Positions 41,950-51,183 of a stretch of 64,000 nucleotides of DNA are shown piece by piece (the first letter of the stretch is position 1; the number at the start of each line of letters is the position of its first letter). The notes below the pieces were generated by a model. The model made no database searches. It saw only the letters and a program-made list of their open reading frames with translations, and was not told where the DNA came from. The translations under genes and the position numbers were made by a program. Where the stretch lies: the NCBI RefSeq assembly GCF_900086655.1, contig NZ_LT575476.1, positions 4,651,405-4,715,404 on the forward strand, read 5' to 3'. The DNA is from Paenibacillus tuaregi. Its GTDB lineage: Bacteria > Bacillota > Bacilli > Paenibacillales > Paenibacillaceae.

Positions 41950-42636
41950 TTATTTGTTAGCCTGAGTAATAGCAAAAGAGCTGTCTTTTGCTTGAATGTT
42001 AATAGTCCCGGTCCCTTTGCCCTTTTTATATTTATACGTTGAGCCGAAGTGGAAGCTTGGCCAGCCTTTGGGAACAGAAACTGCACTTCCATCAGCTGTC
42101 AGCTGCAGTTTGAAATGATTGGCCTTCGAATTAAAGTCAATCGAGCCTGCACTGTTAGTTAATTTATAGTTGAGAGTTTTACTATATCCGTTAGGCACAG
42201 ATACCGATAAGGCTCCCTCTTTGCTCTCTAGATTATAATTCACATTCATCTTAGGCAGACTTACGCCAGCATGATTGGCGTTAACCGATATCGTCTTGTA
42301 AGTATCTTTCGGCAGCCTAATAATAATTCTATCCTTCAGACTGCTGTTTTCGGTCTGGTCTTTGCCCTTGGTGCTGATTGTTATTACAGACCCGTTGACC
42401 TTGGATGTTACCTGAAATTTGGAACCGTCATAGTCATATTCGAGCTTGCCGTTTTTCGAACTTTCAAAGTTCACATTACAATGGTTAGCCACCAGCTTAA
42501 TCTCGTTAATCCCACCAGACCCTGGCGTCCGTCTGCCCACATCCTGCGCGTCTGTTCTGCCAGCCATTGACAGCACACTGGTCACAGAAATCACTCCAAA
42601 TAATGCAAAACCTAGATACCGTCTGATCCGTGTCAC
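41950..42636 (-). CDS. Secreted DUF4097-like beta-strand protein
   Basis: A 228-residue exported protein. A basic N-terminus and hydrophobic stretch (YLGFALFGVISVTSVLSMAG) form a signal peptide. The mature part is strand-rich with repeating patterns (YDYDGSKFQVTSKVNGS, ITISTKGK) like the beta-helix of DUF4097/adhesin-like proteins. The start is a GTG with AAGGGAG about eleven bases upstream. Function is unknown. In other Bacilli such proteins are found with envelope-stress (LiaG-like) operons, but no such neighbour is present here. Confidence 0.7.
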   Translation of the reverse strand: MTRIRRYLGFALFGVISVTSVLSMAGRTDAQDVGRRTPGSGGINEIKLVANHCNVNFESSKNGKLEYDYDGSKFQVTSKVNGSVITISTKGKDQTENSSLKDRIIIRLPKDTYKTISVNANHAGVSLPKMNVNYNLESKEGALSVSVPNGYSKTLNYKLTNSAGSIDFNSKANHFKLQLTADGSAVSVPKGWPSFHFGSTYKYKKGKGTGTINIQAKDSSFAITQANK

Positions 42637-42721
42637 TTTATGTATAACTCCCTTCGTTAATCATCCTAAATCATCACTTTTCCCAAGGAAAAGCATCAAA
42701 AGAGATCCATATTATGCAGTC

Positions 42722-42775
42722 AAAAAAACCTCATAACAAACAGAGTAGAGCGTTTCTTCTCTGTCCACAATGAGG
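42722..42775 (-). terminator. Terminator of the short-chain dehydrogenase gene
   Basis: On the minus strand, CCTCAT...ATGAGG encloses an ACAGAG/CTCTGT inner stem and is followed by seven T residues. Confidence 0.85.
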
Positions 42776-42867
42776 GATTTAATTTCAAAATATTGGAAAC
42801 TCGTTATATTGAATCATCTGTGCGGCCTGCATTCCGCCGGGTGCTCCGGGTATAAAGCGGCTGATGA

Positions 42868-43632
42868 CTACAGATGGGTACCTCCGCTCGCGTCAAGCAG
42901 CTGCCCGGTTACCCAGCGGCTGTCTGGCGAGGCCAGGAAAGCAGCGATGTCCGCAATATCCTCCGGCTGGCCCCATCTGCGGAAGACAGAGAGACCAGCT
43001 ACGGTCTCATGGCCAACCGGGTCATTCAGTGTTGGAGCATTCATTTCCGTAGCCACAAAGCCGGGCTGTATAGCGTTGATCGTGATTCCCCGTGCACCCA
43101 GTTCAGAGGATAAACTCAAGGTCAGCGCATTAATGGCGCCTTTGGTCATCGTATAGGCAGGAATCTCCGGCAGAGAGATTCTGGTTACAGCCGAAGACAT
43201 GTTAATGATGCGGCCGTCATCCCGCAGCCTGGGCAGAGCCTGCTGAACGAGGAAGTAGGGCATTTTCACATTAATATTCATGAGTGTATCAAAGTCTTCC
43301 TCCACCGTATTCTGAATCGTTCCCGGCCGGGCAATCCCTGCGTTATTCACCAGAATATCCAGCCGGTTGTCCCCTGTCCTCTCCTTCAAAACCGCATCAA
43401 GCTTCTCGTACAGCTCATGTATGCTTGCCAGTGTGCGGAATTCCACACCGAGCGAGAACGCCCTTCCCCCGCTTTGTTCAATGCTGCGGACCACCTCATC
43501 TGCCGCTTCCCGATTCCTGCCAAAATGCACAGCCACAAGGGCCCCTTCCTGTGCCAGCCGCGACGCCACAGCGCGTCCGATCCCCCGGCTTGCCCCGGTA
43601 ACGAGCGCAACTTTATTCTGAAGTTTTCCCAT
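42868..43632 (-). CDS. Short-chain dehydrogenase/reductase
   Basis: A 254-residue NAD(P)-dependent oxidoreductase. The cofactor motif VTGASRGIGRA is at about residues 10-20, NNAGIARPG near 98, the catalytic Ser in MSSAVTRIS near 146, and YTMTK (Tyr and Lys) near 158. The ATG at 43632 with AAGGAG nine bases upstream is preferred over one abutting the binding site. The FabG-like sequence suggests reduction of a ketone; the substrate is unknown. A TAATCAC-type short palindrome lies upstream. It is monocistronic and divergent from the GGDEF gene. Confidence 0.92.
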   Translation of the reverse strand: MGKLQNKVALVTGASRGIGRAVASRLAQEGALVAVHFGRNREAADEVVRSIEQSGGRAFSLGVEFRTLASIHELYEKLDAVLKERTGDNRLDILVNNAGIARPGTIQNTVEEDFDTLMNINVKMPYFLVQQALPRLRDDGRIINMSSAVTRISLPEIPAYTMTKGAINALTLSLSSELGARGITINAIQPGFVATEMNAPTLNDPVGHETVAGLSVFRRWGQPEDIADIAAFLASPDSRWVTGQLLDASGGTHL

Positions 43633-43796
43633 GTATTCCATCTCCTTATAGTGATTTAATCACTAGAAATATAGCATGGGTTAAACTTCGTAATGTTGCT
43701 GTCTAATTCGGGTGAAAACTTCCCGTACTCATTCCCTGCACCTTGAGGTAAAATGAAGTCATCATTCTACCGGATAAGGCGGATGCTCCCTATACT

Positions 43797-45356
43797 ATGA
43801 ATTCTCAAATTACAACTTATATCACGCTGGTAACTACTTCAGGCGTACTCAGTGTCTTCCTCACGCTGTATACGTTCACCAAACGGAATGAAATTCCCGG
43901 TTCACGCACGTTCATCTGGTCCACCATCGCTTCCGCGATATATATCTTTGCGTTTGCCTTTGAGCTGGCCAGCAGCTCGCTTGCAGAAATCAAGGGCTGG
44001 ACGACGGTAGAGTATATCGGTATGCCTTTTGTGCCTGTTCTTAATCTGCTGCTGATCTTCCGTTACATCGGCCGAAGGGTGCCAAGGGCTACTGCCGCGC
44101 TTATGTTTGTCATTCCGGTCATAACCCTGATTATGGTCGCCACCAATGATCTTCACCATTGGTTCTATAAATCCATCTATTTGCGTGCCGACACGCCTAC
44201 GCCTATGGCGGATGTGGTCATCGGCAGATGGTACATCGTACATGGAGCCTATACGTTCGGCAGCCTGCTTGCCGGGACACTGCTGCTGATGAGCCAGTGG
44301 AACGGTACCGGCAAGGTCTACCGCAAACAGCTTCTCATTCTGATATGCGGCCAACTGCTGCCGATGACGGGCGCATTTCTGTATTTGATTGGGGTTACAC
44401 CTGATGGAATGGACCCCGTGCCGATCATTATGTGTGTCACTTCAGGTCTATATATCTGGGCCATGATTTCAGCCCGAATGCTGACCATCATCCCCATTGC
44501 CAAAGAAAGAATCTTTGAGAGCATGCGCGACGGTGTCATTGTCCTCGACGCCTCGGACAGGCTCATCGAATATAACCAGGTCATTGGTAAGATGGTGCCT
44601 GGAATTCATCCCTCCATGCTGGGGCAATCCCTGGACACCGTCTGGCAGCAACTGACCGGGGAACCCTTCCCGGTCAGCTGCCGGATGGATGGTGCGGAGG
44701 AGGAAATGAAGTGGGACACGGCCGGTGCCGCCCACTACTTCCAGATCCGCTGCTCCGTCATCCGGCGGCGGGACAAGGAAGAAGCCGGCAAGCTGCTGAT
44801 GCTGGTGGATATCACCCCCCAGAAGCAGCTTGAGGAGCAGCTGAAGCGGCTTGCCTTTTACGATGGCTTGACTGGCATTTTCAATAGGACGCATTTCATC
44901 TATCAATGCAAAGGGCAGCTTCAGAGCGCCCAGGCCGAGGGCACGCCGCTGTCACTGATCCTGTTCGACATCGATCACTTCAAACAGATCAATGATACGT
45001 ACGGTCACGATACTGGGGATGAAGCCCTGCGTCATGTCGTAAACGTATGCACCCAGCAGCTGTCTGCTGACATCCTGTTCGCAAGGTATGGTGGAGAGGA
45101 GTTTGTTCTGAGCCTCCCGGGAGCAGGAACGGACCAAGCCGGAGCACTCGCAGAGAGCATCAGGTCTGCTCTAGAAGCGGCCCCCTTCATGGCGGGCGGC
45201 ACCTGCATCAGGCTCAGCGCCAGCTTTGGTGTGGCTCAGTCAGCCCGAGCGGATCAACCGCTGGAAGCCCTGTTGCGGGACGCGGATGAGGCCCTGTACA
45301 CCTCGAAAAGAGCCGGCCGCAATGCGGTGAGCCTGTTCAGCCTGGCTCAGCCGTGA
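43797..45356 (+). CDS. Seven-TM/PAS/GGDEF diguanylate cyclase
   Basis: A 519-residue membrane signalling enzyme. Residues 1 to about 225 hold seven hydrophobic segments of the histidine-kinase N-terminal 7TM type. A PAS domain follows (about 235-345, MRDGVIVLDASDRLIEYN), then a GGDEF domain with the metal site LFDIDHFKQIND and the active-site variant GGEEF, which is functional in known enzymes. No RxxD inhibitory site precedes it. The ribosome binding site is weak (AAGGCGG, about 16 bases upstream), so the start is less certain. It makes cyclic di-GMP in response to an extracellular or membrane cue. Confidence 0.9.
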   Translation: MNSQITTYITLVTTSGVLSVFLTLYTFTKRNEIPGSRTFIWSTIASAIYIFAFAFELASSSLAEIKGWTTVEYIGMPFVPVLNLLLIFRYIGRRVPRATAALMFVIPVITLIMVATNDLHHWFYKSIYLRADTPTPMADVVIGRWYIVHGAYTFGSLLAGTLLLMSQWNGTGKVYRKQLLILICGQLLPMTGAFLYLIGVTPDGMDPVPIIMCVTSGLYIWAMISARMLTIIPIAKERIFESMRDGVIVLDASDRLIEYNQVIGKMVPGIHPSMLGQSLDTVWQQLTGEPFPVSCRMDGAEEEMKWDTAGAAHYFQIRCSVIRRRDKEEAGKLLMLVDITPQKQLEEQLKRLAFYDGLTGIFNRTHFIYQCKGQLQSAQAEGTPLSLILFDIDHFKQINDTYGHDTGDEALRHVVNVCTQQLSADILFARYGGEEFVLSLPGAGTDQAGALAESIRSALEAAPFMAGGTCIRLSASFGVAQSARADQPLEALLRDADEALYTSKRAGRNAVSLFSLAQP

Positions 45357-45444
45357 GCTTGTGCCGGGAGGATTTATATTTACAGCTTCCGCCTCAGCGA
45401 GATTCCGCCCTGAGAAGGCGGTCAGAAATGCAGCTTACTGAAAC

Positions 45445-45475
45445 AAGAGAGCACAGCCATTGGCCGTGCTCTCTT
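45445..45475. terminator. Bidirectional terminator between GGDEF and GH85 genes
   Basis: AAGAGAGCAC (45445-45454) pairs with GTGCTCTCTT (45466-45475), with a GCC/GGC inner stem. Confidence 0.85.
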
Positions 45476-45483
45476 AAACGGTG

Positions 45484-48237
45484 CTATCTCAGGTAAGTAG
45501 CTGCCTGGTTACCTGCGTAATCCTCAATCACAAGCTTAAGCTTGCTTGTAGTGGAAGACGGGGTAAACGTGAGTTCTCCCAGCTTGGTTCTTCCTCTTAA
45601 AATGTAAGGGAATTTCTTCGGCACGTAGGTGACACCAAATTCCAATGGAACATTATCCTCATAGACATAGAGGTAATGCCAATCCTTCAGAGTTGGAAGA
45701 GCCAGCGTATAAGTGTTGCCTTTTACAGTCACCATCTCTTTGGGGTAAGCCTCCACCTGTTTGTCGGCCAGGCGGCCACGATAAGTCACAGGAGTCTTCC
45801 CGCTCGCAGAAAGGGTAAGAGTATACCGGTCCCCATTCACAGGAAGTCCGGTCAGCAAGACAGATCCGTCCCCGCTCGCCGCCGTTATTGTCTTCGTAAA
45901 TGGATTGTCTGTATACTCTGTAGTCAATGTTATCGCTAAAGGTACAGACGGAGCCGCAGCAGGGTTGCTCCAGGATACGGTGGCTTCCCCATTGCTGTTA
46001 GGTTTGACAGAAATATGACTGACGGTGCTGTTTAGATCATAGTTCAGCTTAGCCGGCGCACTTTCCGTTCCGTCCGCTCCAACCGCCGTAAGTGTGAGCT
46101 CGCCCGCAGGTTTGTTCAGAGACTTGATATAAAATACAGAATCATAGATCCCGCCAATATAGGAACCATTCTCATAAAGATTATACTGCTTCACCTTGGA
46201 GTAATCCTGGATATCCCAGGAAACCATCATTTCCTTGGTATCCGTAAGCACCTTGGTCAGCTTGAAGCCAGTCGGCGTCTCTGGCCGGTCTTCGGAGCCA
46301 TCTGTAAGCTTGATCTGCCCAATGTTCATTTGGTAGTTGTCCACGATTTTAGGCCCCTTCTCAAAGCTCAGGCCAATGGCTGCAATGGTTCTGTCTTTAT
46401 ACGGCTTCAAATCAAGCAACTGGGTGGTCCAGCCCTTTGTTTTGTCGCCTGAATTTGGAATTTTCACTTTCACGATCTTGTCAGGGTGATCCTTAAAGAT
46501 AAGCCCCACGTTCATAGACGATTTGTCACTGGCTGAACTCTTGTTATAGGTGATGGACAGCTTGGAATCTTTGGCGACGGACAGCTCAGTTTTATATAGG
46601 CGCAGGAAGTTATCCGCGTCCAGCTTGCCGTTGACGACCAAAGAACTGCCACCGTTATACCCTCCGACAGGCTGATAGGTATAACGTTCCCCTTTGTTGT
46701 ATTTGCTGCCATAGTCAAAATCAGCGGTCAGCTTGCCGCCCTTGTTATCCCACCACCACTGCCAGGTGACCGGAACATCCTGGATATTAATATTGGACCA
46801 TTCCTTGCCATTCGAGACAGAGCCATTCACGTAGTACTCCAGTCCATGACCAGTATTGAAATTAGTGCCGAACTGGCTGCCCTGGATAACCGAGCGTTCC
46901 GTTATGTACGCGGCTATGCCATCCCAGTTCGCTCCGGAGGCTTTAACATCCGAAAGATCGACGTTCGCATTGCGCTCCGCACGGGAAGGGTCCTGGTTAG
47001 GCCCTGACCACCAGGCACGGTCCCGGACAAAGGTCATCCATTGGTAGTTGTCATCAGCTCTGCGGTTCATGTCGGTTCCGCCCATATCCTCATCCAGAGC
47101 ATGGTGGGTGAAATCCGCCCCCAGAGTCGCAATACTGTTCATCGGCTGGCCCTGATCATCCAGATTCAGGCGGAGATCATATTTCTGCTTCCATCGCCCA
47201 AAATCCCCGTTACCGCCCTCAACTCCAGCAAAGACAGTCTTAAGCGAATCAAGTCCCAGGCTCTTGGCGTGCTCGCTGGACTGTTGGAGCTTGCTCTTGT
47301 TCCACCAGTAATTCAGGAATATGGAGTCGGATACCTGACCAAACTTTGGATCTTTTACAAATGGGCTGTTGTTTGCATTGAACTCATTCTGATATGCAAT
47401 TTTTCCAGTGGAGTCCAAGATAGAGTCGTACCACTGAACATACATCCCTTGGTCGGTCAAGTACTTCATAAACTGCTTATACCTTGAAATATCCTCGGGA
47501 GCAACGCCTTTGGCGGCTTCCTCCTGGTTGAAGAAGTAACCGTCATACCCGTAGTATCGCGCCATCTCCACCAGTTTTTTGGCGGCTAGGAACTCTCCTT
47601 TACTGTCTTGCACCAGCAGCTGCTTATAGGTTTGTGGCCCACGGTCGTTATCCGAGAAAAAGATACAGGCGATGGAACGCACGCCATTCTTGTGAGCCGC
47701 ATTCGTGTACCCGGGGTTAGGGATATTCAGTACCCCGAATTCAAACCATTTCTCCGTCCAGTCCTTATTCGGATCATATAATTCCTCCGGCACCTCTGCG
47801 GTAGGCATCCCGTGCCAAGATCCGTAGTAGTCCGTATACTGCCAGAAGTTGAACAAGTACTCACTAAATTCATTCGTATAAGAATAGCTATCAAAAAACG
47901 CATTGCCGTAGTCACCGCTCAAGGTAAAGTTCTGTGTCTTCGGGCTCAATGCAGGCTTAGCCTGTGTGGCCGGGAATGCACCAATCCGTTTCTGGAGTGG
48001 GACCCGGGCACGGAGCATATCCCCGTACACATCGCTTTCCGGGGTCCATTCCATAATATTAGAGCTGGTATACCCGTGCTGATACGGCTGATTGGCTCCC
48101 TTGGCACTTTCCCCTTGATAAGGCAGGGTATCTCCGGCGAGAGCCATTGGGGCGAAGGAGAAGCTAAGCATAGCTGAAGTTAGAGCAAAGACGGTAGATC
48201 TTGCCGCGATGAGCCTATGAACGCTGCGCAGTTTCAT
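45484..48237 (-). CDS. Secreted GH85 endo-beta-N-acetylglucosaminidase
   Basis: A 917-residue exported enzyme cutting the chitobiose core of N-linked glycans, related to Endo-D. The ATG at 48237 is preferred because AAAGGAG lies seven bases before it; a GTG eight codons earlier overlaps that site. A Sec signal peptide (to about residue 34) is followed by the TIM barrel with the catalytic Asn-x-Glu in GYFFNQEEA (Asn237, Glu239) and VQWYDSI. Galactose-binding-like and fibronectin-III-like domains follow toward the C-terminus. It is monocistronic, with a cre-like site upstream, so it is probably repressed by good carbon sources. Confidence 0.92.
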   Translation of the reverse strand: MKLRSVHRLIAARSTVFALTSAMLSFSFAPMALAGDTLPYQGESAKGANQPYQHGYTSSNIMEWTPESDVYGDMLRARVPLQKRIGAFPATQAKPALSPKTQNFTLSGDYGNAFFDSYSYTNEFSEYLFNFWQYTDYYGSWHGMPTAEVPEELYDPNKDWTEKWFEFGVLNIPNPGYTNAAHKNGVRSIACIFFSDNDRGPQTYKQLLVQDSKGEFLAAKKLVEMARYYGYDGYFFNQEEAAKGVAPEDISRYKQFMKYLTDQGMYVQWYDSILDSTGKIAYQNEFNANNSPFVKDPKFGQVSDSIFLNYWWNKSKLQQSSEHAKSLGLDSLKTVFAGVEGGNGDFGRWKQKYDLRLNLDDQGQPMNSIATLGADFTHHALDEDMGGTDMNRRADDNYQWMTFVRDRAWWSGPNQDPSRAERNANVDLSDVKASGANWDGIAAYITERSVIQGSQFGTNFNTGHGLEYYVNGSVSNGKEWSNINIQDVPVTWQWWWDNKGGKLTADFDYGSKYNKGERYTYQPVGGYNGGSSLVVNGKLDADNFLRLYKTELSVAKDSKLSITYNKSSASDKSSMNVGLIFKDHPDKIVKVKIPNSGDKTKGWTTQLLDLKPYKDRTIAAIGLSFEKGPKIVDNYQMNIGQIKLTDGSEDRPETPTGFKLTKVLTDTKEMMVSWDIQDYSKVKQYNLYENGSYIGGIYDSVFYIKSLNKPAGELTLTAVGADGTESAPAKLNYDLNSTVSHISVKPNSNGEATVSWSNPAAAPSVPLAITLTTEYTDNPFTKTITAASGDGSVLLTGLPVNGDRYTLTLSASGKTPVTYRGRLADKQVEAYPKEMVTVKGNTYTLALPTLKDWHYLYVYEDNVPLEFGVTYVPKKFPYILRGRTKLGELTFTPSSTTSKLKLVIEDYAGNQAATYLR

Positions 48238-48357
48238 AATCTGTCTCCTTTCTGGTTTCACAAATATTTACTTAACCCTATGTCCGGCCCCCTTTTCTCT
48301 TTGGTAAATCTGCCGTGCTTCTGGAGCAGCCCCAGCAGTTATGAATAAGATAATTTA

Positions 48358-48371
48358 TGTAAGCATTTTCA
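48358..48371. promoter_or_regulatory. cre-like CcpA site upstream of the GH85 gene
   Basis: TGTAAGCATTTTCA matches the cre consensus TGWAARCGYTWNCW at 13 of 14 positions and overlaps a TTGAAA -35-like hexamer on the minus strand. Confidence 0.6.
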
Positions 48372-48443
48372 AATAGGGCGAAATTAAAGATATCCTGTTT
48401 AAAATATAGAAAAATCTAAAACCACTGCTAGAATTCATAGACC

Positions 48444-48479
48444 AAAACAGCGCTTACCCTAAACGGGAAGCGCTGTTTC
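48444..48479. terminator. Terminator of the ArsR/AHSA1 operon
   Basis: An 11-bp stem AAACAGCGCTT / AAGCGCTGTTT; the minus strand runs into TTTTGG. Confidence 0.75.
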
Positions 48480-48528
48480 TTAATCCTAAGTTTGTTAACG
48501 ATTCGCAGCTCAGCAGTTAATAGATCAA

Positions 48529-49038
48529 TTACAGCTGACTTGCAAGGTATTCTGCGAGCTGATCGAACGTTCCTCCAAATCCTTGTTTAACCATAGGAGC
48601 CATGCCATCGAATGCGGCCTGTTCTTCATCGGACGCGTTCAGCGGACCCCCTTGAAGTGTAAGCGTAGTCTGCCCGTCGTGTTCTTCGAGTGTAAGGATA
48701 TTTATAATTTCAAGCGGCCAGTTAGGGTTGAACGGAGCTCGTACGGTGTTCCCCTGTTCATCGGAGAACGATTGAATGAAGACAAGCTTCTCTGGAACGG
48801 TTACTTCCTGATAAACGAACTTGCCCCACATGACTTGACTTCCATCAGGAGACTTCTGACAGCCCAGAAACATACCTCCCGGGCGTACCTCCATTTTGAC
48901 CACTTCAAGCGAAAAGCCCTTCGGTCCCCACCATTGTCCGAAATGCGCAGGGTCTGTCCAAACTTTAAAAACCAGCTCCCGGGGCGCCTTAAAAACACGG
49001 CTCAACAGTAATCCTTGCTGCTCTTTGTTCTCACTCAT
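48529..49038 (-). CDS. AHSA1/SRPBCC-domain protein
   Basis: A 169-residue soluble protein of the START/AHSA1 ligand-binding fold: RVFKAPRELVFKVWTDPAHFGQWWGPKGF is spread over its first 45 residues, and LTLQGGPLNASDEEQ lies near the end. GAGGAGG precedes the ATG. It is the last gene of a DUF1801-ArsR-AHSA1 operon. This pairing is common in soil Firmicutes and Actinobacteria, where an ArsR regulator lacking metal cysteines controls a hydrophobic-ligand-binding protein. The ligand is unknown. Confidence 0.87.
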   Translation of the reverse strand: MSENKEQQGLLLSRVFKAPRELVFKVWTDPAHFGQWWGPKGFSLEVVKMEVRPGGMFLGCQKSPDGSQVMWGKFVYQEVTVPEKLVFIQSFSDEQGNTVRAPFNPNWPLEIINILTLEEHDGQTTLTLQGGPLNASDEEQAAFDGMAPMVKQGFGGTFDQLAEYLASQL

Positions 49039-49071
49039 AACATATCCTCCTCGAATTAGGGTAGACTCATC

Positions 49072-49389
49072 CTACGGTTTCTTTTGCAATTCTTCCAAGT
49101 AATCGGCAAGCCGGTCAAAACGTTCTTCCCACATAGACCGGAACGACTCCAGCCATTCGTCCATTTCTTGAAACGGCTCCGGTCGCAGATGATAAATACG
49201 GCGGTTCGCCTCTGCTTGAACTTCTACCATTCCGGCCTCATGCAGGACCTTCAAATGCTTGGACGTCTGCGGCTGCCGGATCTTAAGGCAATCCGAAATT
49301 TCTCCTACGGTTAAGGGGCCCTGCCCTAGCAGTTCAACAATCTGCAGTCGGCTGGGTTCGGCGAGCGCACTCAAAGTTGTCTGTTTCAT
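49072..49389 (-). CDS. ArsR-family winged-helix regulator
   Basis: A 105-residue regulator. The winged helix occupies about residues 5-75 (ALAEPSRLQIVELLGQGPLT, CLKIRQPQTSKHLKVL). There is only one cysteine and no CxC metal motif, so it is unlikely to sense arsenic-type metals. GAAGGG lies very close to the ATG. It is encoded between DUF1801 and AHSA1 genes with short gaps and probably controls that operon. Confidence 0.9.
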   Translation of the reverse strand: MKQTTLSALAEPSRLQIVELLGQGPLTVGEISDCLKIRQPQTSKHLKVLHEAGMVEVQAEANRRIYHLRPEPFQEMDEWLESFRSMWEERFDRLADYLEELQKKP

Positions 49390-49414
49390 TTACCCTTCCC
49401 CCGATTCATGACAC

Positions 49415-49753
49415 TTACAGCGTACTTGAAGCCTGTTCTAACAGACTAGCCAGCAGGGCATAGTCCGGCGTGTCCCCCTCCCGGATTTTCAGCCATTTCC
49501 TCTCCGGCGGGCCATCGAATTCTTTAGGAACTTCCAGACCGGTAGCGTTCATAATCATAAAGGCGAGCGCATCCTTTGATGGTGAAATTACAGCTGCATA
49601 ATGTCCATTCTTCAGGAAATGCGGCTTCTTATACTGAATCCGTTCTTCAACCTCTGGAATCACTTCGTGAACCAGATTCCGAAGCTTATTGCCCATTTCG
49701 ACCTGCCACGGCTGACTAAGGTTCTCGATAAAAGAAACAACCTCTTGGCTCAT
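49415..49753 (-). CDS. DUF1801/YdhG-like protein
   Basis: A 112-residue soluble protein of the DUF1801 fold (LRNLVHEVIPEVEERIQYKKP, then a central YAAVISPSKDALAFMI and the late REGDTPDYALLASLL). The ATG at 49753 with GGAGG upstream is preferred over a GTG two codons earlier. Members are thought to bind iron or small molecules; no clear function is known. It is the first gene of the operon with ArsR and AHSA1. Confidence 0.82.
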   Translation of the reverse strand: MSQEVVSFIENLSQPWQVEMGNKLRNLVHEVIPEVEERIQYKKPHFLKNGHYAAVISPSKDALAFMIMNATGLEVPKEFDGPPERKWLKIREGDTPDYALLASLLEQASSTL

Positions 49754-49909
49754 ATACACCCTCCAATATTGTAAGAATAAACCAATCTACTTCCTGCCCA
49801 TAATATACCACACGAGGAATATTCCTTCAAGGGAATTTTCAAAAATATCCACGGAAAGTCCACCGCAAATTCTCAGTCTATTCACCTGGAATCTATACAG
49901 AAGTACTTT

Positions 49910-50065
49910 TTAGTATCGCCTAATACTTATGCCTGTGACTTGGTGAAATTTAAACGAACAATAATACGGCGAGTATCCCATGTAATTAGACAACTCGTCT
50001 AATGAGAAATGATTCTTTAAATGGTCTTCAATCCAATCAACCATACGCTGTGCCTGTTCACTCAT
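49910..50065 (-). pseudogene. AraC-family regulator N-terminal fragment (51 residues)
   Basis: An ATG with AGGGGTGAG upstream opens a 51-codon frame. Its product reads like the first helix-turn-helix of AraC regulators (WIEDHLKNHFSLDELSNY, YSPYYCSFKFHQVTG) and stops right after ISIRRY. In full-length relatives this point continues into a second helix-turn-helix and an effector domain; none of the three frames downstream resumes that sequence. The gene has therefore lost its 3' part, leaving a remnant. The start and binding site look intact, so a short product could still be made. Confidence 0.75.
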
Positions 50066-50178
50066 GAATCTCACCCCTAGATGGAATTATAAGAGGTATT
50101 CATATCTTTCTTATGATATTTCTTGTGATATATAATAATCTTCACATCTGCGGATAGCTAACCCTTGTTACCCATGCG

Positions 50179-50241
50179 AAAAACACCTCCAAGGTTGTCT
50201 CCATATCTTATGACATGGCTGCATTCTCTTGGAGGTGTTTT
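50179..50241. terminator. Long 14-bp hairpin, probable bidirectional terminator
   Basis: AAAACACCTCCAAG (50179-50192) pairs with CTTGGAGGTGTTTT (50228-50241) around a 35-base loop, with A and T runs on both flanks. Confidence 0.7.
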
Positions 50242-50266
50242 AATTGGTTTCACTTCATAAGGTCAT

Positions 50267-50466
50267 CTATACCAAATGAACTTATGAAGGTTATACTTCT
50301 TGAGCGCTGCGATGCCGAGTGTTCTTACGACCCCTGTTGTCTCCGAAATCCTTGAAATAGATAACCAAGTAGGAGCATTTGGGAGACAAAGGCGGACGCT
50401 CCGCTTCTTCAGAATCACTCGGTCTCTCTGCTGAGATCGGTTAATTCTAAAGTTCATTTTATATAG
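50267..50466. repeat. Long-hairpin intergenic element, second full copy
   Basis: Ends CTATACCAAATGAACTT (50267-50283) and AAGTTCATTTTATATAG (50450-50466) are inverted repeats. The interior repeats the 10.8-kb copy: GCGCTGCGA, CCGAGTGTTCTT, the TGTCTCCGAAAT stem, and an identical AAAGGCGGACGCTCCGCTTC (50388-50407). The right end overlaps the last codons of the hydrolase gene and supplies its stop codon. Confidence 0.85.
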
Positions 50467-51166
50467 CTTCATCAAACTTCAAAAACTTTTTGACGACCTC
50501 CAAAAATGCCTCTAATTTAGAACTATGAACATCGTGTCCGGCACCCTCTATGGTCACTAGTTCACAAGCCGGAATTAAATCACAAACCTCTCTCAATTTA
50601 TCCTGGGGTACATGACTGGTAGCCCCGCCCCCAATAATGAGTGTGGGTGCAAGTATTTCAGGGAGATCCTCCCACCATTTGGGATTAGGTTCATTGAGCT
50701 GCTGCAGAATTGAAGGGACCACAGTCCAATCAAAGGTTAGAGGCTCAGAGGGCTCAGGAGGGATTTCAATCTTTGTATCCAAATATGGTGGCGGTGTATC
50801 CTCGACGATCAAGCGTTCTATTCTCGATGGATACCTCTCCGCAAAGAGATAAGATACGGTTCCCCCCATAGAATGTCCTAGCAATGTAAACTGTTCTATC
50901 CCTAAGGCATCTGTAAATAGGAGAAGATCCTCACACATGAGCTCAAAAGAGTACAACCCTGCTCTTGCACTGCCGCCGTGCCCGCGTTGATCCAGACTCA
51001 GCACCCTGTATTTTTGACCTAATACAGCAGCAACCTCATCCCAGGATGCGGCATTCCGGCTTAAAGCGTGAAGACAAATCAGCGGTGGTGCGGACACCTC
51101 TCCAGTCTCCCGATATTGAAATAGCTGACCATTCAGCATAACTTGCTTTGCTTGTATTTTCAGCAT
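50459..51166 (-). CDS. Alpha/beta hydrolase (third gene of hydrolase-tetR-hydrolase operon)
   Basis: A 235-residue hydrolase. LDQRGHGGS near residue 58 and the nucleophile elbow GHSMGG near 96 are typical, and the catalytic His lies in GAGHDVHSS near 209. GGGGAGAAG precedes the ATG. The final residues DEAI and the TAA stop fall in the end of the long-hairpin element, so the original C-terminus may have differed. It lies 17 bases after the TetR gene, in one transcript with it and with a second hydrolase. The substrate is unknown. Confidence 0.88.
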   Translation of the reverse strand: MLKIQAKQVMLNGQLFQYRETGEVSAPPLICLHALSRNAASWDEVAAVLGQKYRVLSLDQRGHGGSARAGLYSFELMCEDLLLFTDALGIEQFTLLGHSMGGTVSYLFAERYPSRIERLIVEDTPPPYLDTKIEIPPEPSEPLTFDWTVVPSILQQLNEPNPKWWEDLPEILAPTLIIGGGATSHVPQDKLREVCDLIPACELVTIEGAGHDVHSSKLEAFLEVVKKFLKFDEAI

Positions 51167-51183
51167 TCGTCTTCTCCCCTTCC

